Shown here in pieces: positions 1-16,874 of a stretch of 64,000 nt of DNA. The notes below the pieces were generated by a model, which made no database searches, was not told the DNA's origin, and worked only from the letters and a program-made list of their open reading frames with translations. A program made the translations under genes and the position numbers. Position 1 is the stretch's first letter. The number at the start of each line of letters is the position of its first letter. Origin of the DNA: Luteolibacter ambystomatis. GTDB lineage: Bacteria > Verrucomicrobiota > Verrucomicrobiia > Verrucomicrobiales > Akkermansiaceae. The stretch is from the NCBI RefSeq assembly GCF_018137965.1, contig NZ_CP073100.1, positions 496,001 to 560,000 of the forward strand. Reading direction: 5' to 3'.

Positions 1-61
1 CGTTGGAAAAAGTTTGAAATTGTTTGGATCGTTCTGACGCATCGGTGGTTCATCCAGAAGC

Positions 62-2179
62 ATGTGGTGCTACATCCAATTCATCTTCACGCTTCTTGTC
101 GTGGTTCCCGGACTCTCTCTGGGAAAGCCCCAGGCTCGCATCGAGGGGGACATCGTCACGATCGAGAACAGCACGCTCAAGCGCACCATCACTACGAAAG
201 GCGGCGTCTCCACGACCTCGATCCTCAACAAGCTGGATGGCAAAACCCTCGCTCCTGAAAGCGCCCGCGAGTTCATTCTTCACTTGAAGGATGGATCGAT
301 GCTTTCGCCGTCGGATTTCTCCATCGTGTCGAGGACGTCCGACAATCCGGTGGTGGATGGCAAGGAAGTCGCACGCGTGGAGATCGTGATGAAATCGGCC
401 CGTTCCGCCGTGGAGGCAAAGCTGATTTATCTATTGGGATCGGACGACAGCTTCTCACGAAAGTCACTCGAACTCACGCCCGCCGCGGATCTCGAACTCA
501 CCCGGATCGATCTGGAGTCGCTGCAACTGGCGCAAGCCTACCAACCCTATACCATCTCCCAGATCACCGCCCGTGGTCCCGGTAAATGGCGACCCGGTCT
601 CGGCCAACCCCTCTACACCAGGGAGTCGGGAACCTTTTGGGGAATCGAGCATCCGGCCTCCATCAACACGGCCAAGGTTGGAGATCTCACTTGTTCCTAC
701 CTTGTCGGAAAGACCCTCAAAGCCGGTCAGCGCTACACGACCTGTTCTTCCGTGCTCGGAGTCGCCGATTCACCGGATTTCGTCAAAGAGGCCTTCTTTG
801 ATTACATCGATCAAACCCGCATCCGCCCGCTGCGCCTCCAGGTCCAATACAACTGCTGGTTCGACCAGGGAAAGAACGTCGAGGCCGCCCCATTCATCGC
901 TTCGATCCGGAAGATCCATGATGAGCTCAACGTCGCCCGCGGAGTCCCGCCGCTCTCCGCTTACGTCATCGACGATGGATGGCAGGATACCTCCGATTGG
1001 TCGGATTCGGTTTGGAAGGTGAACAAGAAATTCGACCCGGAATTCAAGGATGTGAAAGCCGCGACGAAAGCGGCCGGATCGAGTCTCGGCTTGTGGCTTT
1101 CTCCGGGCTGCGTTTTCGGCGGGCAACCGGCGATCCCCGCCATGCGCAAGGCGGGCTTCCGTGCACTCGATCCGTGGATGTCCCTCTCCGATCCGCGCTA
1201 CATGGACAAGCTCACCGACCGGCTCGGGCAACTCACCCGGATGGGTGTGACCTACTTCAAGCTCGACGGTGTGTTCGGACACCTCAACACGCGCAACTTT
1301 GATATCGAAGGCTTCAAGGGATCGGAAGAGAAGCTCAACGACTCCCAATACGATCTTCAGAAGATCCAGTACCTCACCGAGGGCTCGGATCGCTTGATCG
1401 ACGCGTTCCAGAAGATGCACGCCATCAATCCGAATGTCTACATCGTCATCTCTAACGGTGCGTGGCTTTCCCCCTGGTGGCTCCAGCACGTGGACTCCGT
1501 GTGGATGATCAATGCGGGCGATGCGGCCAAAGGGGCTGGTCGCACCGGCGAGCTCGTCTATCGCGACCGCGTGTATCACGACCTCGCGGTTTCCGAGAAC
1601 ACCCAGTTTCCCCTCTGCTCCATCTTCAACCACGAACCGAAGAAGACCACCAGCGAGGAAACCAAGGATGCCTTCCGCAAGTATCTCTACATGCATTTGT
1701 CCAGAGGCACCGGATTCGTCGAGCTGTACATCAAGCCGGACATCCTCAAAGCGTATGACTGGGACGTCCTCGCCGAGGGTCTCCTTTGGGCGCGCCAGGT
1801 CTTCCCCACCTTCAAGCACTCGAAGATGCACGGCGGCGATCCAGGTAGGAAGGAGGTCTATGGCTACACGGCGTGGCAGGACGAACAGGGCTACGTCTCG
1901 CTGCACAACCCGGCGGACAAACCTCAGACCTATGCCTTCACCCTCGACCGGAAATTCGGCCTCACGAAAAATTCCGCTCAAACCACTTACCAGCTCAGTT
2001 CTCCGCTCGCGGACTCGCTGAAGGGACTGAAGAACGCCTATCGATATGGTGACACCATCACCGTCACGCTCCAGCCATCTGAGATCCGCATCCTCAACTT
2101 TGAGACCAAACGCGCCGATTGGTCGAAGCTGACCGCTCTCCAGAACAGAACCCCGGACGACTTCAAAGGGCCGCGCTGA
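62..2179 (+). CDS. Secreted clan GH-D (alpha-galactosidase-like) glycoside hydrolase
   Basis: A 705-residue protein with a hydrophobic N-terminal signal peptide (about residues 1-21). The middle carries clan GH-D signatures: a DDGW motif near residue 303, then YFKLDG with the aspartate at about residue 402, the position of the catalytic nucleophile in GH27/GH36 enzymes. The likely role is exo-release of alpha-galactose or a related sugar outside the cytoplasm. The exact family (GH36 subgroup or GH27-like) cannot be fixed by eye. A beta-helix protein follows 45 bases downstream on the same strand, so the two may act on the same polysaccharide. The start at 62 is favoured because it opens directly into the signal peptide. 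No ribosome binding site is visible. The 61 bases before it hold nothing recognisable. Confidence 0.8.
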   Translation: MWCYIQFIFTLLVVVPGLSLGKPQARIEGDIVTIENSTLKRTITTKGGVSTTSILNKLDGKTLAPESAREFILHLKDGSMLSPSDFSIVSRTSDNPVVDGKEVARVEIVMKSARSAVEAKLIYLLGSDDSFSRKSLELTPAADLELTRIDLESLQLAQAYQPYTISQITARGPGKWRPGLGQPLYTRESGTFWGIEHPASINTAKVGDLTCSYLVGKTLKAGQRYTTCSSVLGVADSPDFVKEAFFDYIDQTRIRPLRLQVQYNCWFDQGKNVEAAPFIASIRKIHDELNVARGVPPLSAYVIDDGWQDTSDWSDSVWKVNKKFDPEFKDVKAATKAAGSSLGLWLSPGCVFGGQPAIPAMRKAGFRALDPWMSLSDPRYMDKLTDRLGQLTRMGVTYFKLDGVFGHLNTRNFDIEGFKGSEEKLNDSQYDLQKIQYLTEGSDRLIDAFQKMHAINPNVYIVISNGAWLSPWWLQHVDSVWMINAGDAAKGAGRTGELVYRDRVYHDLAVSENTQFPLCSIFNHEPKKTTSEETKDAFRKYLYMHLSRGTGFVELYIKPDILKAYDWDVLAEGLLWARQVFPTFKHSKMHGGDPGRKEVYGYTAWQDEQGYVSLHNPADKPQTYAFTLDRKFGLTKNSAQTTYQLSSPLADSLKGLKNAYRYGDTITVTLQPSEIRILNFETKRADWSKLTALQNRTPDDFKGPR

Positions 2180-2224
2180 CGGGTCTCCATCTGCTGTTAT
2201 CCTTCACACTCAATTTCCAAACCA

Positions 2225-3427
2225 ATGTCTTCATTCATCTTCAATCGCCCGTCCGCTCCCACCACCGCACGCTTTCGACACATCGCCGTAGCGGCCTTGA
2301 TGGCAGGTGCCTTGTCTCTCAGTGCTGGCGCGGAGACGCTCCGCTGGAATGTTCAAAAGCAATACGGCATCACCGCGGATGGCATCCGCAAGGCGATCCA
2401 GGCAGCAAAGGAACATTTCAGCAAGGAGCCGAACGACACCATCGTCCTGGAGTTTGACGAAGGCACCTACAAGGTGGAAGGCAAGGACACCGACGATGGA
2501 TCGATCGATCTCAGTGGGGTCAATCCGGGTCCGGACGGCCGGCTTGTGTTCAAAGGCGCCGGGATGGAGAAGACGGTCCTGGTCTTCAACAACGACATCC
2601 ATGCGATCTTCGGTCGCAAGGTCTTCCATGTCACCATGGCCGACATGCACATGACGCGGGAGAAGTACACGGTCAGCCAGGGATTGGTGGTCGAAGCGGC
2701 GGCAGGCAAGGTGGTGCTCGATATCCAGGAGGGATTTCCCACCCCTGCGGATATCTTCAACCCCACCAGCGACCAAGGCCGCTTCATCCGCCGCTACACC
2801 AACAGCAAGGAGGACCCGCAGCTCGTCGTGAAGGACAACGTGCAGCTCGCGTGGCGTGAGGCCAAGCCGCTCGGCGACCGCCTATGGCAGCTCGATCTCG
2901 TGAAGAAGAATCTCGTGCCGAACTATCAAAAAGGCGAGTTGATCGGCATCAAGTCGAAGCATGGTGGCAAAGGCCACGGCGGCCAGGCCTATTGGCTCAT
3001 GGAAGGCTCCGACTTCATTTTCCAATCGGTGAAGTGGACGCAGAAAACCCGTGGGGTCTTCCGCGGTGGGTTCGACAAGATTCAGATCCTCGATTGCGTG
3101 ACCGATCGCGCCGCTCCCATCGCCGGTCAGACGCCGTGCCTTGCCTCGCCCGACGGGGGACCTCAGATCGGACAGCCATGGGATCCTCCGACCAAGGGGA
3201 ATATCGTGAAGAACTGCCGCTTCATCGCATCCGGTGATGATGCCGTGGCCTTCTTCCATGGCACGGGGGAAGTCTCCGGCTGCCAGATCCGCGATGCCTT
3301 CGCCCGCGGCATTCTGCTATCCGACAGTCCCGATGTTGTGGTGAAGGATAATACTCTCATCCGTTGTGGGGTTCAGAACACCAAGGATTACAAACTTCCC
3401 GGTGATCCGGCCGACTTGGTAAAATAG
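2225..3427 (+). CDS. Secreted right-handed beta-helix (pectate-lyase-fold) protein
   Basis: A 400-residue protein with a signal peptide (about 1-36, ending in the Ala-Gly-Ala region). The body reads like a parallel beta-helix: short repeats with stacked Asn/Val positions such as IVKNCRFIASGDDAVAFF and VVVKDNTLIRCG near the C-terminus, and an opening in which a span of sequence positions is treated as a condition table (GTYKVEG, AGMEKTVL). This fold is used by polysaccharide lyases and GH28-type hydrolases, but no catalytic residue set was recognised, so the substrate is unknown. It lies 45 bases after the GH-D enzyme and is probably co-transcribed with it. The helix ends close to the stop codon, so the protein may lack a C-terminal cap found in longer relatives. 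Confidence 0.7.
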   Translation: MSSFIFNRPSAPTTARFRHIAVAALMAGALSLSAGAETLRWNVQKQYGITADGIRKAIQAAKEHFSKEPNDTIVLEFDEGTYKVEGKDTDDGSIDLSGVNPGPDGRLVFKGAGMEKTVLVFNNDIHAIFGRKVFHVTMADMHMTREKYTVSQGLVVEAAAGKVVLDIQEGFPTPADIFNPTSDQGRFIRRYTNSKEDPQLVVKDNVQLAWREAKPLGDRLWQLDLVKKNLVPNYQKGELIGIKSKHGGKGHGGQAYWLMEGSDFIFQSVKWTQKTRGVFRGGFDKIQILDCVTDRAAPIAGQTPCLASPDGGPQIGQPWDPPTKGNIVKNCRFIASGDDAVAFFHGTGEVSGCQIRDAFARGILLSDSPDVVVKDNTLIRCGVQNTKDYKLPGDPADLVK

Positions 3428-3566
3428 CATTTTAGGATCGGCTGCTTCTCAACGGAGACGAAGCCGGAGAGAATCCTTATCACATCGCGTGGGATGCAAT
3501 TTTGAAGAAAAGGCGGGTATTGGGCGGATTCGTGCTTTTGGAATAGGAGTTTCCCATTTCACACCG

Positions 3567-4481
3567 ATGTCTTTGAAATCTGTTCCTTCCATTTGTGCCG
3601 CGCTGCTCTTTGCCGGTGGTCTTCCGATTTTTGCCCAGGCTCCTGGCGTCCAGATCGAGCCGGGCATGCCGCTTTCAAACAATCCCGGCATCGTCAAACA
3701 GGCGGAAGCGCTCAAGGACGCGGGCAAACTGCTCACGAAGGAGAAGCTGGCCGAGCTGGTGGAAAAGCCGCTGGCGGAGCCGGTGGAGCTGGTGCCGGTC
3801 CGGACCACGCCGATGGGAGGCCGGGAAGTTGCAACGCTGGCATCGAAGGGATTCGTCCGTATCGGCTGGTTCTATCTCTGCCCGAAGTGCGATCACTGGC
3901 ATCTCAATCTTGCCGGTGGCTATGTGGTGGATCGCAAGGGCGCGGTGGTGACCTGCCATCACTGCGTGCGTCCGGATCACGAGATGCGGGAGGGGTATCT
4001 GATCGCCGTGGATGCGGAGGAGAAGGTGTATCCGGTGACCTCCGTGATCGCCGCGGACAAGGATCTGGATGCGGCGGTGTTGCGGATCGAGGGTTCGAAT
4101 CTGGAACCGCTGCCGCTCCAGGACCAGGTGGCACCGGGGGATGCAGCCTATCTCTACAGCGAGCCCTTCGGTCACCTCGGCTACTTCAGCGCGGGGGTGG
4201 TGAGCCGCTTCTATTGGAAGAGCGGCGAGAACGGTGATCCGATGAAGTTCGAGGACGCCGTGCGCCTGCGCATGAATGCCAGTACCGAATGGGCACCGGG
4301 TTCCAGCGGGGCGGCGCTGGTCGATGCCTGCGGAAATGCCATCGGCCACGTGTCCACGATCGCGACGCTCGGCAACGATGCGAAGAAGGCGGGCGGCCAG
4401 ACGATGATCACGCTTCACGAAGCCGTCCCCGCGCGGGGAGTGATGCTGCTCCTGAAGCGGGATCGGAAGGAAACGCCGTGA
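3567..4481 (+). CDS. Secreted trypsin-like serine protease
   Basis: 304 residues from the ATG at 3567. An upstream in-frame ATG at 3489 would add 26 non-signal-like residues, while 3567 opens directly into a signal peptide (MSLKSVPSICAALLFAGG, cleavage near AQA). The trypsin-fold catalytic set is readable: His in VVTCHHC, Asp in DKDLDAAVLRI, and Ser in APGSSGAAL. A CPKCDHW motif before the histidine adds two cysteines that could bind metal or form a disulfide with the following HHC cysteine. The fold suits a DegP/HtrA-like or surface-trimming peptidase, but no PDZ domain is present. A weak promoter-like pair (TTGGGC at 3520, TAGGAG at 3544) precedes it. Downstream lies the palindromic element at 4496-4709. 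Confidence 0.78.
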   Translation: MSLKSVPSICAALLFAGGLPIFAQAPGVQIEPGMPLSNNPGIVKQAEALKDAGKLLTKEKLAELVEKPLAEPVELVPVRTTPMGGREVATLASKGFVRIGWFYLCPKCDHWHLNLAGGYVVDRKGAVVTCHHCVRPDHEMREGYLIAVDAEEKVYPVTSVIAADKDLDAAVLRIEGSNLEPLPLQDQVAPGDAAYLYSEPFGHLGYFSAGVVSRFYWKSGENGDPMKFEDAVRLRMNASTEWAPGSSGAALVDACGNAIGHVSTIATLGNDAKKAGGQTMITLHEAVPARGVMLLLKRDRKETP

Positions 4482-4495
4482 TGGGCGGACGGCTT

Positions 4496-4709
4496 GCCCG
4501 CGTCCCCACGGGACGGCCCATACCAGCCCGGGGCGGCAACCCCGGGTTGAATGGGAAAAGGATTCCACCCTGAAAGGGTGGCCCATGTTGGGGCGTGCTT
4601 GAAGAAACGTTCAAGCGCACGGACGCCTGAAGCGTTCTCTCCACATGGGGCGTGCCTTCAGCATGCGAATATCAATCCAACCATACCCAGGATTTCACCC
4701 TGGGTATGG
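4496..4709. repeat. Intergenic palindrome-rich element
   Basis: The 266 bases between the protease and the convergent beta-helix gene contain at least four hairpins: CCCGGGG/CCCCGGG (4527-4533 with 4540-4546), CCACCCT/AGGGTGG (4565-4571 with 4575-4581), GCTTGA/TCAAGC (4597-4602 with 4611-4616) and a 10-bp stem CCATACCCAG/CTGGGTATGG (4681-4690 with 4700-4709). A frame through it (4551-4739) gives a 62-residue peptide of the unstructured kind that such elements produce, so it is not called as a gene. From memory it resembles the interspersed palindromic units common in Planctomycetes-Verrucomicrobia genomes. Only one copy is in this window, so its repeat status is inferred. It may also end transcription from both sides. 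Confidence 0.6.
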
Positions 4710-4747
4710 GGTGCTCCGTTGGAACGAAGAGATCCGTGATGGGATCT

Positions 4748-7162
4748 TTACTTCGGCTGCTCGATCTTGCCCTTCATCGTGATGGTGGAGGGTGCTTGGT
4801 TGCGGATGATGCCGAAGGGCGTCTCCGGCTTCGATGGAAGCTTCGCCAAGGCATCCTTGAACGCGGCGAGATTGGACACCGCCTTGCCACCCACGGATTG
4901 GATCAGGTCTCCTGTCTTGAAACCCGCGATGTTGGCCGGTGCGGAGGGGTCCAAGTGAACTTCGGCGATCGCCACGCCGCCGGATTCCTTGCTCACGCCA
5001 TAGGCCGAGAACTCCTCGCCGGAAATGTCGCGCAGGCGGGCACCCATCCAGGTGATTTGGGAGGTATTCGTGGTGGCGGCGGGAGATGAGCCCTTTTTCA
5101 GTTCGGGGATCACCGGCGTCTTGGCGATGGCTTTCAGCTTCGGGCTGGTGACGCCGAAGTTGTCCATCGGGAAGTTCTTGAAGCCGATCTTGAATGCGGG
5201 CGAACCGTTCTTCACGCGGAAGTCGCCCTTCTCCGGATTGATGAACAACGCATCGCCGACGATGGAGTTCGCGTCGCAACCATTCTTCGCATACTTGGTG
5301 CGGTCCGCATCGCTGGTGGTGAAGAGATTCCTGTCCACCGTTTCGCCCCACTTGCCACCGTGGATGGCGGCGGGCTTGTAGGAGTCGGAGACGATGTTGC
5401 CCGTGAACATGTCGCCGTTGTCCAGCGGCCAGCAATGCGGGTGGAGGGCGTTGTTCACGATCACGTTGTTGCGGGCGATGCGCTTGTAACCCTCGCGCAT
5501 CTTTAGACCGCCGTTGAGCAGCAGGTTGTTCTCGATCACGTAGCGGGTCGAGCCGTCATCGAGGTCGATGTCCCAGCCATGGTCGCAACGCCAGCGGTTG
5601 TGCCGCAGCGTGATCGGCTCGATCACATCGAGGAACGGCAGGCTCGGGTCCTTGGCGACTTCCGCGGAGAACTTGCCGATGCCCGGATCCCAGAAGCGGT
5701 CGCGGCCCCACGAGTTGAAGGAGCCATGGTCGCCGGTTTCGAGCACGGTGTTGAAGATGTCGCAGTCCTCGACAACATGGCCGCCGAAGCAGCCATCGCC
5801 GATGTTCAGTCCCGCGCGTGGCACATCATAGAGCGAACAGTGGCGCACGGTGATCCGCGCGGCGATGTCGATCTCCACCGGTGCGGTCTGCTTCTCATCG
5901 CGACCGGTGCGGGTGATCAGGCAATCCTCCACCAGGCAATCCGCCGGATAGCGGTCGTTTTTCGGGCCGGGAGTGCGGTCGATCTTCGCATAATCCTGCG
6001 GGCCATAGCGGAACAGCGGACTGCGCACGGCTTCCGGGCTTCCGACGAAGGCGATGCCATTCGCGCCGCTGTCGTGGATGTAGCAGCCACGGATGGTGAT
6101 ACGGCGGTTATAGTCGTTCACGAAGATCGTGTTGCCGCCCACCTGGTCGAAGGTGCAGCTTTCCACCGCGCAATTCTCCGCGCCCTGGAGGAACACCGCG
6201 CCATCGCGGCAGACGGTCCAGTCAGTGCGCAGGAGCTGCTCCTTGTTCGCCATGAAGGTGCGCGCGGCGTGGCGGAAGGTGAGGCCGCGTAGACCGATGA
6301 ATTTCACCGGCTTGCCCTGTGCGCCTTCGAAGGAAAGCAGGCGCGGCAATCGAACGACCTCCACGGTGGAGGTCTTCACATCGGTGCCCGTGGGCGGCTG
6401 GTAGTAGAGCGTGTTGTTCGCGCGGTCGTGGAACCATTCGCCGGGTGCATCGAGTTCCTCGAAGACGTTCTCCACCATCCGGTAGCGCGGATGCATCTTC
6501 GACGGGCGGTTGTTCTGCCAGCCGCCTTCCATGTCGAGCGAGCCATCCGCCTTCTTGCCCTTCACCAGCCAGTGCATGTCGCCCCACAGCGAGATGTGCA
6601 TGGCATGAAGATAAGCGCCGGTGGGATTCGACCATTTGGCGATGCGTTCCGGCTTGAGCGGATCCTTCTCCGGATCGGGCGTGCTGGTGTGTTCCAGCAC
6701 CCAGGCATCGAAGAGGTTCTTGCCTTCCTCGCGGTTCGGGAAGCGGGCCATCGGCTCACGGCGGCCGTTGATCCAGAGCTGATCCATTTCCAATCCGGCA
6801 GGCGTGACAGCCTTGAAGCGGCCCGCGCCATCCGGTTGCCAATCGAGCTTGAGCAGGCTGCCGCCGCTGATGACCGCGCCTTCCTCGCCTTCATAGATGA
6901 CCGGCTTGCCCTCCGCTCCGGAATCCTCCGCCGTAAAGCGGACGGTGGCGGGGAGGTAATAGACGCCTTTGGCGAAATGAACGGTGACCTTTTCCTTTCC
7001 GGCCAAGGCGCGTGCCTTCAATCGCGCACCATCCAGAGACGCAAGCGGCGCGGCGGAGGTACCGGGATTCTCATCCTTCCCGGAGGGCGAGACGTAGAGA
7101 TCGGCGGCGAATACCGGCGCACACAGCAGGCCGAGGGCGACGAGGGACTTGTAACGGGACAT
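4748..7162 (-). CDS. Secreted GH141-like beta-helix protein with C-terminal PDZ domain
   Basis: 804 residues with a signal peptide (about 1-19). The mature N-terminus reads ADLYVSPSGKDENPGT followed by SLDGARLKAR. This opening, together with QLWINGRREPMARFPN about 120 residues later, is typical of GH141-type beta-helix glycosidases (known alpha-L-fucosidases and xylanases). Helix repeats run from about 300 to 640 (CAVESCTFDQVGGNTIFV, RRITIRGCYIHDSGANG). The last ~95 residues form a PDZ domain (GVAIAEVHLDPSAPANIAGF, then TGDLIQSVGGKAV). The gene lies 21 bases after the GH95 fucosidase on the same strand, which supports a role in fucose-containing polysaccharide breakdown. The GH141 assignment is by motif memory, not by search. 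The PDZ fusion is unusual for such an enzyme. Confidence 0.72.
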   Translation of the reverse strand: MSRYKSLVALGLLCAPVFAADLYVSPSGKDENPGTSAAPLASLDGARLKARALAGKEKVTVHFAKGVYYLPATVRFTAEDSGAEGKPVIYEGEEGAVISGGSLLKLDWQPDGAGRFKAVTPAGLEMDQLWINGRREPMARFPNREEGKNLFDAWVLEHTSTPDPEKDPLKPERIAKWSNPTGAYLHAMHISLWGDMHWLVKGKKADGSLDMEGGWQNNRPSKMHPRYRMVENVFEELDAPGEWFHDRANNTLYYQPPTGTDVKTSTVEVVRLPRLLSFEGAQGKPVKFIGLRGLTFRHAARTFMANKEQLLRTDWTVCRDGAVFLQGAENCAVESCTFDQVGGNTIFVNDYNRRITIRGCYIHDSGANGIAFVGSPEAVRSPLFRYGPQDYAKIDRTPGPKNDRYPADCLVEDCLITRTGRDEKQTAPVEIDIAARITVRHCSLYDVPRAGLNIGDGCFGGHVVEDCDIFNTVLETGDHGSFNSWGRDRFWDPGIGKFSAEVAKDPSLPFLDVIEPITLRHNRWRCDHGWDIDLDDGSTRYVIENNLLLNGGLKMREGYKRIARNNVIVNNALHPHCWPLDNGDMFTGNIVSDSYKPAAIHGGKWGETVDRNLFTTSDADRTKYAKNGCDANSIVGDALFINPEKGDFRVKNGSPAFKIGFKNFPMDNFGVTSPKLKAIAKTPVIPELKKGSSPAATTNTSQITWMGARLRDISGEEFSAYGVSKESGGVAIAEVHLDPSAPANIAGFKTGDLIQSVGGKAVSNLAAFKDALAKLPSKPETPFGIIRNQAPSTITMKGKIEQPK

Positions 7163-7183
7163 GGCGATGCAAAAGAGAGCGGT

Positions 7184-9619
7184 TCACTTCAGGTCGGCAC
7201 CCAGCTTGAGTGTCTGGCCCTTGGTGGTGGTGATGGCCACGGTGGTGTCGCCATTGCGGAGGGTGGCAGGGCCGCCGAACGCGGAGACGATATTCACGCT
7301 CGTCAGCTTCCCGGCCTTCCATTCGAGATTGACGGTGAAGCCACCGCGCGTCTTCAAGCCGGTGGCCTTGCCATCCGACCACGCCGAGGGCAGGGCGGGC
7401 AGCAGGTCGATCACCGGTGCGCCCTTGTCGTCGGATTGCTGGCTTTGGATCAGCATCTCCGCGACGGCCGCGGTGCCGCCGAAGTTGCCGTCGATTTGGA
7501 AGGGCGGATGCAGGCAGAACAAATTGCCCGCGCCGCGGCCGATCAGCATCGAGAGCAGCTTGCGACTGCGGTCTCCATCGCGGAGGCGTGCCCAGAAGTT
7601 CGACTTCCATGCCATCGACCAACCGGTGGAGGCATCGCCGCGGCGTTCCAGCAGCAGGCGCGCGCCTTTGAACAATTCCGGCGTGCCCGCGGTGATCTGG
7701 TTGCCCGGATGCAGTCCCCACAACGGCGAGCTGTGGCGGTGGTGTGGATCGGTTTCCTCGTAGTCCTCGATCCATTCCATGATGCGGCCCTCGCTGTTGA
7801 CGCGGGTTGGTGCGAGTTTGGCCTTCGCCGCCTCGATCTTCTGCACCAGATCGGCATCGGTCTTCAGTACCTTGGCGGCGGCGGCGGTATTGGTGAAGAG
7901 ATCGCGGATGATCTGCATGTCATATGTCGCACCGTAGGTGAGGGAGGTGTGGGCCTTTTTGTCGCTCTTGTCCTTTCCGGGAATGACGTAGTCGTTCTCC
8001 GGAGAGTTCGAGGGGCTGGTCACCAGCCAATGGTTCTTCGGCTCCTCCACCAGGGTGGCGAGGAAGAAGCGGGAGGCCTCGCGCATCACCGGATAGTTCT
8101 GTTTCAGGAAGGCTTCGTCGCGGGTGTAGTCGTAGTGGGTCCAGATATGCTGGGCCAGCCACGCGCCGCAGGTGGATCCGGAACCTGCCGAGAGATTGGA
8201 CGGAGCCGAATAGCCCCAGGGATTCTGGGTGTGGAAGCACAGCCAGCCCGGTGCGTTGTAGTAGGCTTTCGCCGAGTTCACGCCTTGCTTCGCGGTCAGG
8301 CGGATCAGGTCGAACAACGGCAGATGGCAGTCGGAAAGATTCGTCACCTCCGCCGGCCAGTAGTTCATCTGGAGGTTGATGTTGCTGTGGAAGTCGCCGT
8401 TCCACGGGGCCTTGGTTTCCTCGCACCAGATGCCCTGGAGATTGGTGGGCAGCGTGGAGTCCGGGCGCGAGCCGGAGATGAGCAGATGGCGGCCGTATTG
8501 GAAGTAGATCGCCTCAAGTGCCGGATCGGGTGTCTTCTCCGCCTGCTTCACGCGCTCGGGTGTCGGCAGCTTCGCCGCATCGGTGGAGGGAAGCGTGAGC
8601 TGGCAGCGCTCGCTATAGGCCTGGTGATCCTTCGCAGCGGCATCGCGCATCGGAGCAAAGTCCGCGGAGAGAGCGGCGGTGAGACGCCTGGCGATCGGTG
8701 CGGTGAAGTCCTTCGTCCGCATGTCGGTGCCGGCGGAGACGTAGAGCGTCACCTCGTCCGCGCCGGTGATGCGGATACCATCGTCGCCGGTTTCGGCCTT
8801 GCCACCTTTCGTTTTCGCACCGAGCAGTGCCTGGTATCGCACGCCCTGCTTGCCGGGCCAGTCGAAGGTGAGCTGGCCTTCCATCACGAATCGCTGTCCA
8901 TCCTTGCGGGTCTTGGCCTGCGCGGGGCGGGCGAGCGTGGCCAGGAAGCTGAGAGCGCCCGGCTTGTCCGCCTTCAGATGGATCGCGATCACCTCCTCTT
9001 TCTTGGGAACCACCAACTCGCGGGTGAAGGTCACGCCGCCACGCGTGTAGGTCGTGGTCACCACGCCGGTGAGCAGGTTCAAGTCACGGCGGTAACCGGT
9101 GGCCGCTTCCTCGCTGTCCGGAAACTTCAGCAGCAGATCGCCGACTGTCTGGTAGCTGCCGAACTGCGTCGGATCGAAGCGTTTGCCCACCCAGCCGAAG
9201 TTTTTATTGAGCACGTCCTCCGCTCCGGCGATGTCACCGGCGAAGAGCTTCTGGCGGATCTCCGCCAAACTCTTATAAGCATCGTACTTGTTGCCATCGT
9301 AGTCTCCGCCGGACCACACGCTGGACTCGTTGAGGATCACCCGTTCCAAATCGACGCCGCCGCAATCCATCGCGCCGAGACGACCGTTGCCCACGGGTAG
9401 GGATTCCCAGAAGTCATACTTCCGCGCCTCCTTCGCGATCTCGGTCTGCGTGCCATCCGCGGCAATGTCCACGCGCGGTTTGCCCATCACCCGGGCCGGA
9501 GCGGTGAACCACACGCTGGCCGGTTGTGCGGGAGGCGTGCGGTCCCCGGTGATCGACGGTTCCTTGGCATACAGGCTCGTGACGGAGCCCAACAGGAGTA
9601 GGGAGAGATGGCGGCGCAT
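7184..9619 (-). CDS. Secreted GH95 alpha-L-fucosidase
   Basis: 811 residues with a signal peptide (about 1-18). GH95 hallmarks appear in order: [14 protein letters not shown] and [10 protein letters not shown] near the N-terminus, the Asn-rich [14 protein letters not shown] segment in the catalytic barrel (the two Asn that activate water in this inverting family), [10 protein letters not shown] holding the expected general-acid Glu, and [16 protein letters not shown] with the expected Asp. It should hydrolyse terminal alpha-1,2-linked (or similar) L-fucose, or in some members L-galactose, in the periplasm or outside the cell. The length matches the family (about 780-820). The GH141-like gene follows 21 bases later and L-fucose isomerase is encoded upstream, so released fucose can be metabolised. 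No Shine-Dalgarno sequence precedes the ATG. Confidence 0.92.
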   Translation of the reverse strand: MRRHLSLLLLGSVTSLYAKEPSITGDRTPPAQPASVWFTAPARVMGKPRVDIAADGTQTEIAKEARKYDFWESLPVGNGRLGAMDCGGVDLERVILNESSVWSGGDYDGNKYDAYKSLAEIRQKLFAGDIAGAEDVLNKNFGWVGKRFDPTQFGSYQTVGDLLLKFPDSEEAATGYRRDLNLLTGVVTTTYTRGGVTFTRELVVPKKEEVIAIHLKADKPGALSFLATLARPAQAKTRKDGQRFVMEGQLTFDWPGKQGVRYQALLGAKTKGGKAETGDDGIRITGADEVTLYVSAGTDMRTKDFTAPIARRLTAALSADFAPMRDAAAKDHQAYSERCQLTLPSTDAAKLPTPERVKQAEKTPDPALEAIYFQYGRHLLISGSRPDSTLPTNLQGIWCEETKAPWNGDFHSNINLQMNYWPAEVTNLSDCHLPLFDLIRLTAKQGVNSAKAYYNAPGWLCFHTQNPWGYSAPSNLSAGSGSTCGAWLAQHIWTHYDYTRDEAFLKQNYPVMREASRFFLATLVEEPKNHWLVTSPSNSPENDYVIPGKDKSDKKAHTSLTYGATYDMQIIRDLFTNTAAAAKVLKTDADLVQKIEAAKAKLAPTRVNSEGRIMEWIEDYEETDPHHRHSSPLWGLHPGNQITAGTPELFKGARLLLERRGDASTGWSMAWKSNFWARLRDGDRSRKLLSMLIGRGAGNLFCLHPPFQIDGNFGGTAAVAEMLIQSQQSDDKGAPVIDLLPALPSAWSDGKATGLKTRGGFTVNLEWKAGKLTSVNIVSAFGGPATLRNGDTTVAITTTKGQTLKLGADLK

Positions 9620-9710
9620 GGGTTTGGGAAATTCGGCTATCGCAGAAACATCCAGAAATACGCAGAATTTCCAACACTATTTCACATTCTCAGTATTTTT
9701 GCGCCCAACA

Positions 9711-9726
9711 AAAAGGCAATCCTTTT
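9711..9726 (-). terminator. Weak hairpin after the 2310-residue protein gene
   Basis: On the minus strand AAAAGG-ATTG-CCTTTT is followed by TTG, 19 bases after the stop codon at 9745. The stem has only two GC pairs, so termination would be partial at best and read-through into the GH95 gene is likely. Confidence 0.3.
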
Positions 9727-9744
9727 AAACACGGATATGCCGGG

Positions 9745-16710
<6,966 letters not shown>

Positions 16711-16753
16711 TTACTTACATCTACAAGGGGTCCTCCGGCGGCAAGGTCTAAAT

Positions 16754-16851
16754 TCGGAGATCTGCCGGAATCCACCTGCCAGCCGGGGACTTTCCCTTGA
16801 GATCTCCGACATTCGCGAAAATCGGACGAGATTCGCAAAATATTCGCGCGA
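16754..16851. promoter_or_regulatory. Repeat-containing upstream region of the 2310-residue protein gene
   Basis: Two GGAGATCT/AGATCTCC half-palindromes (around 16757 and 16800) form an inverted repeat about 38 bases apart, followed by three ATTCGC motifs at 16811, 16831 and 16842, the first two exactly 20 bases apart and both followed by an A-rich run. This lies 75-175 bases upstream of the start codon, in the 256-base gap after the FucI terminator. It could be a regulator binding region; no known box was recognised. Confidence 0.3.
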
Positions 16852-16874
16852 GCCATCAGCGATGGCCGCAAAGC

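Noticed and set aside
4551..4739. 62-codon + strand frame in the palindromic element
   Set aside because: The peptide consists of translated palindromes with no domain; more likely a by-product of the repeat.
6428..9400. 990-codon open frame on the + strand over the GH95 and GH141-like genes
   Set aside because: It lies antisense to two well-supported genes and has no domain; long antisense frames are expected from the strong GC bias at third positions.
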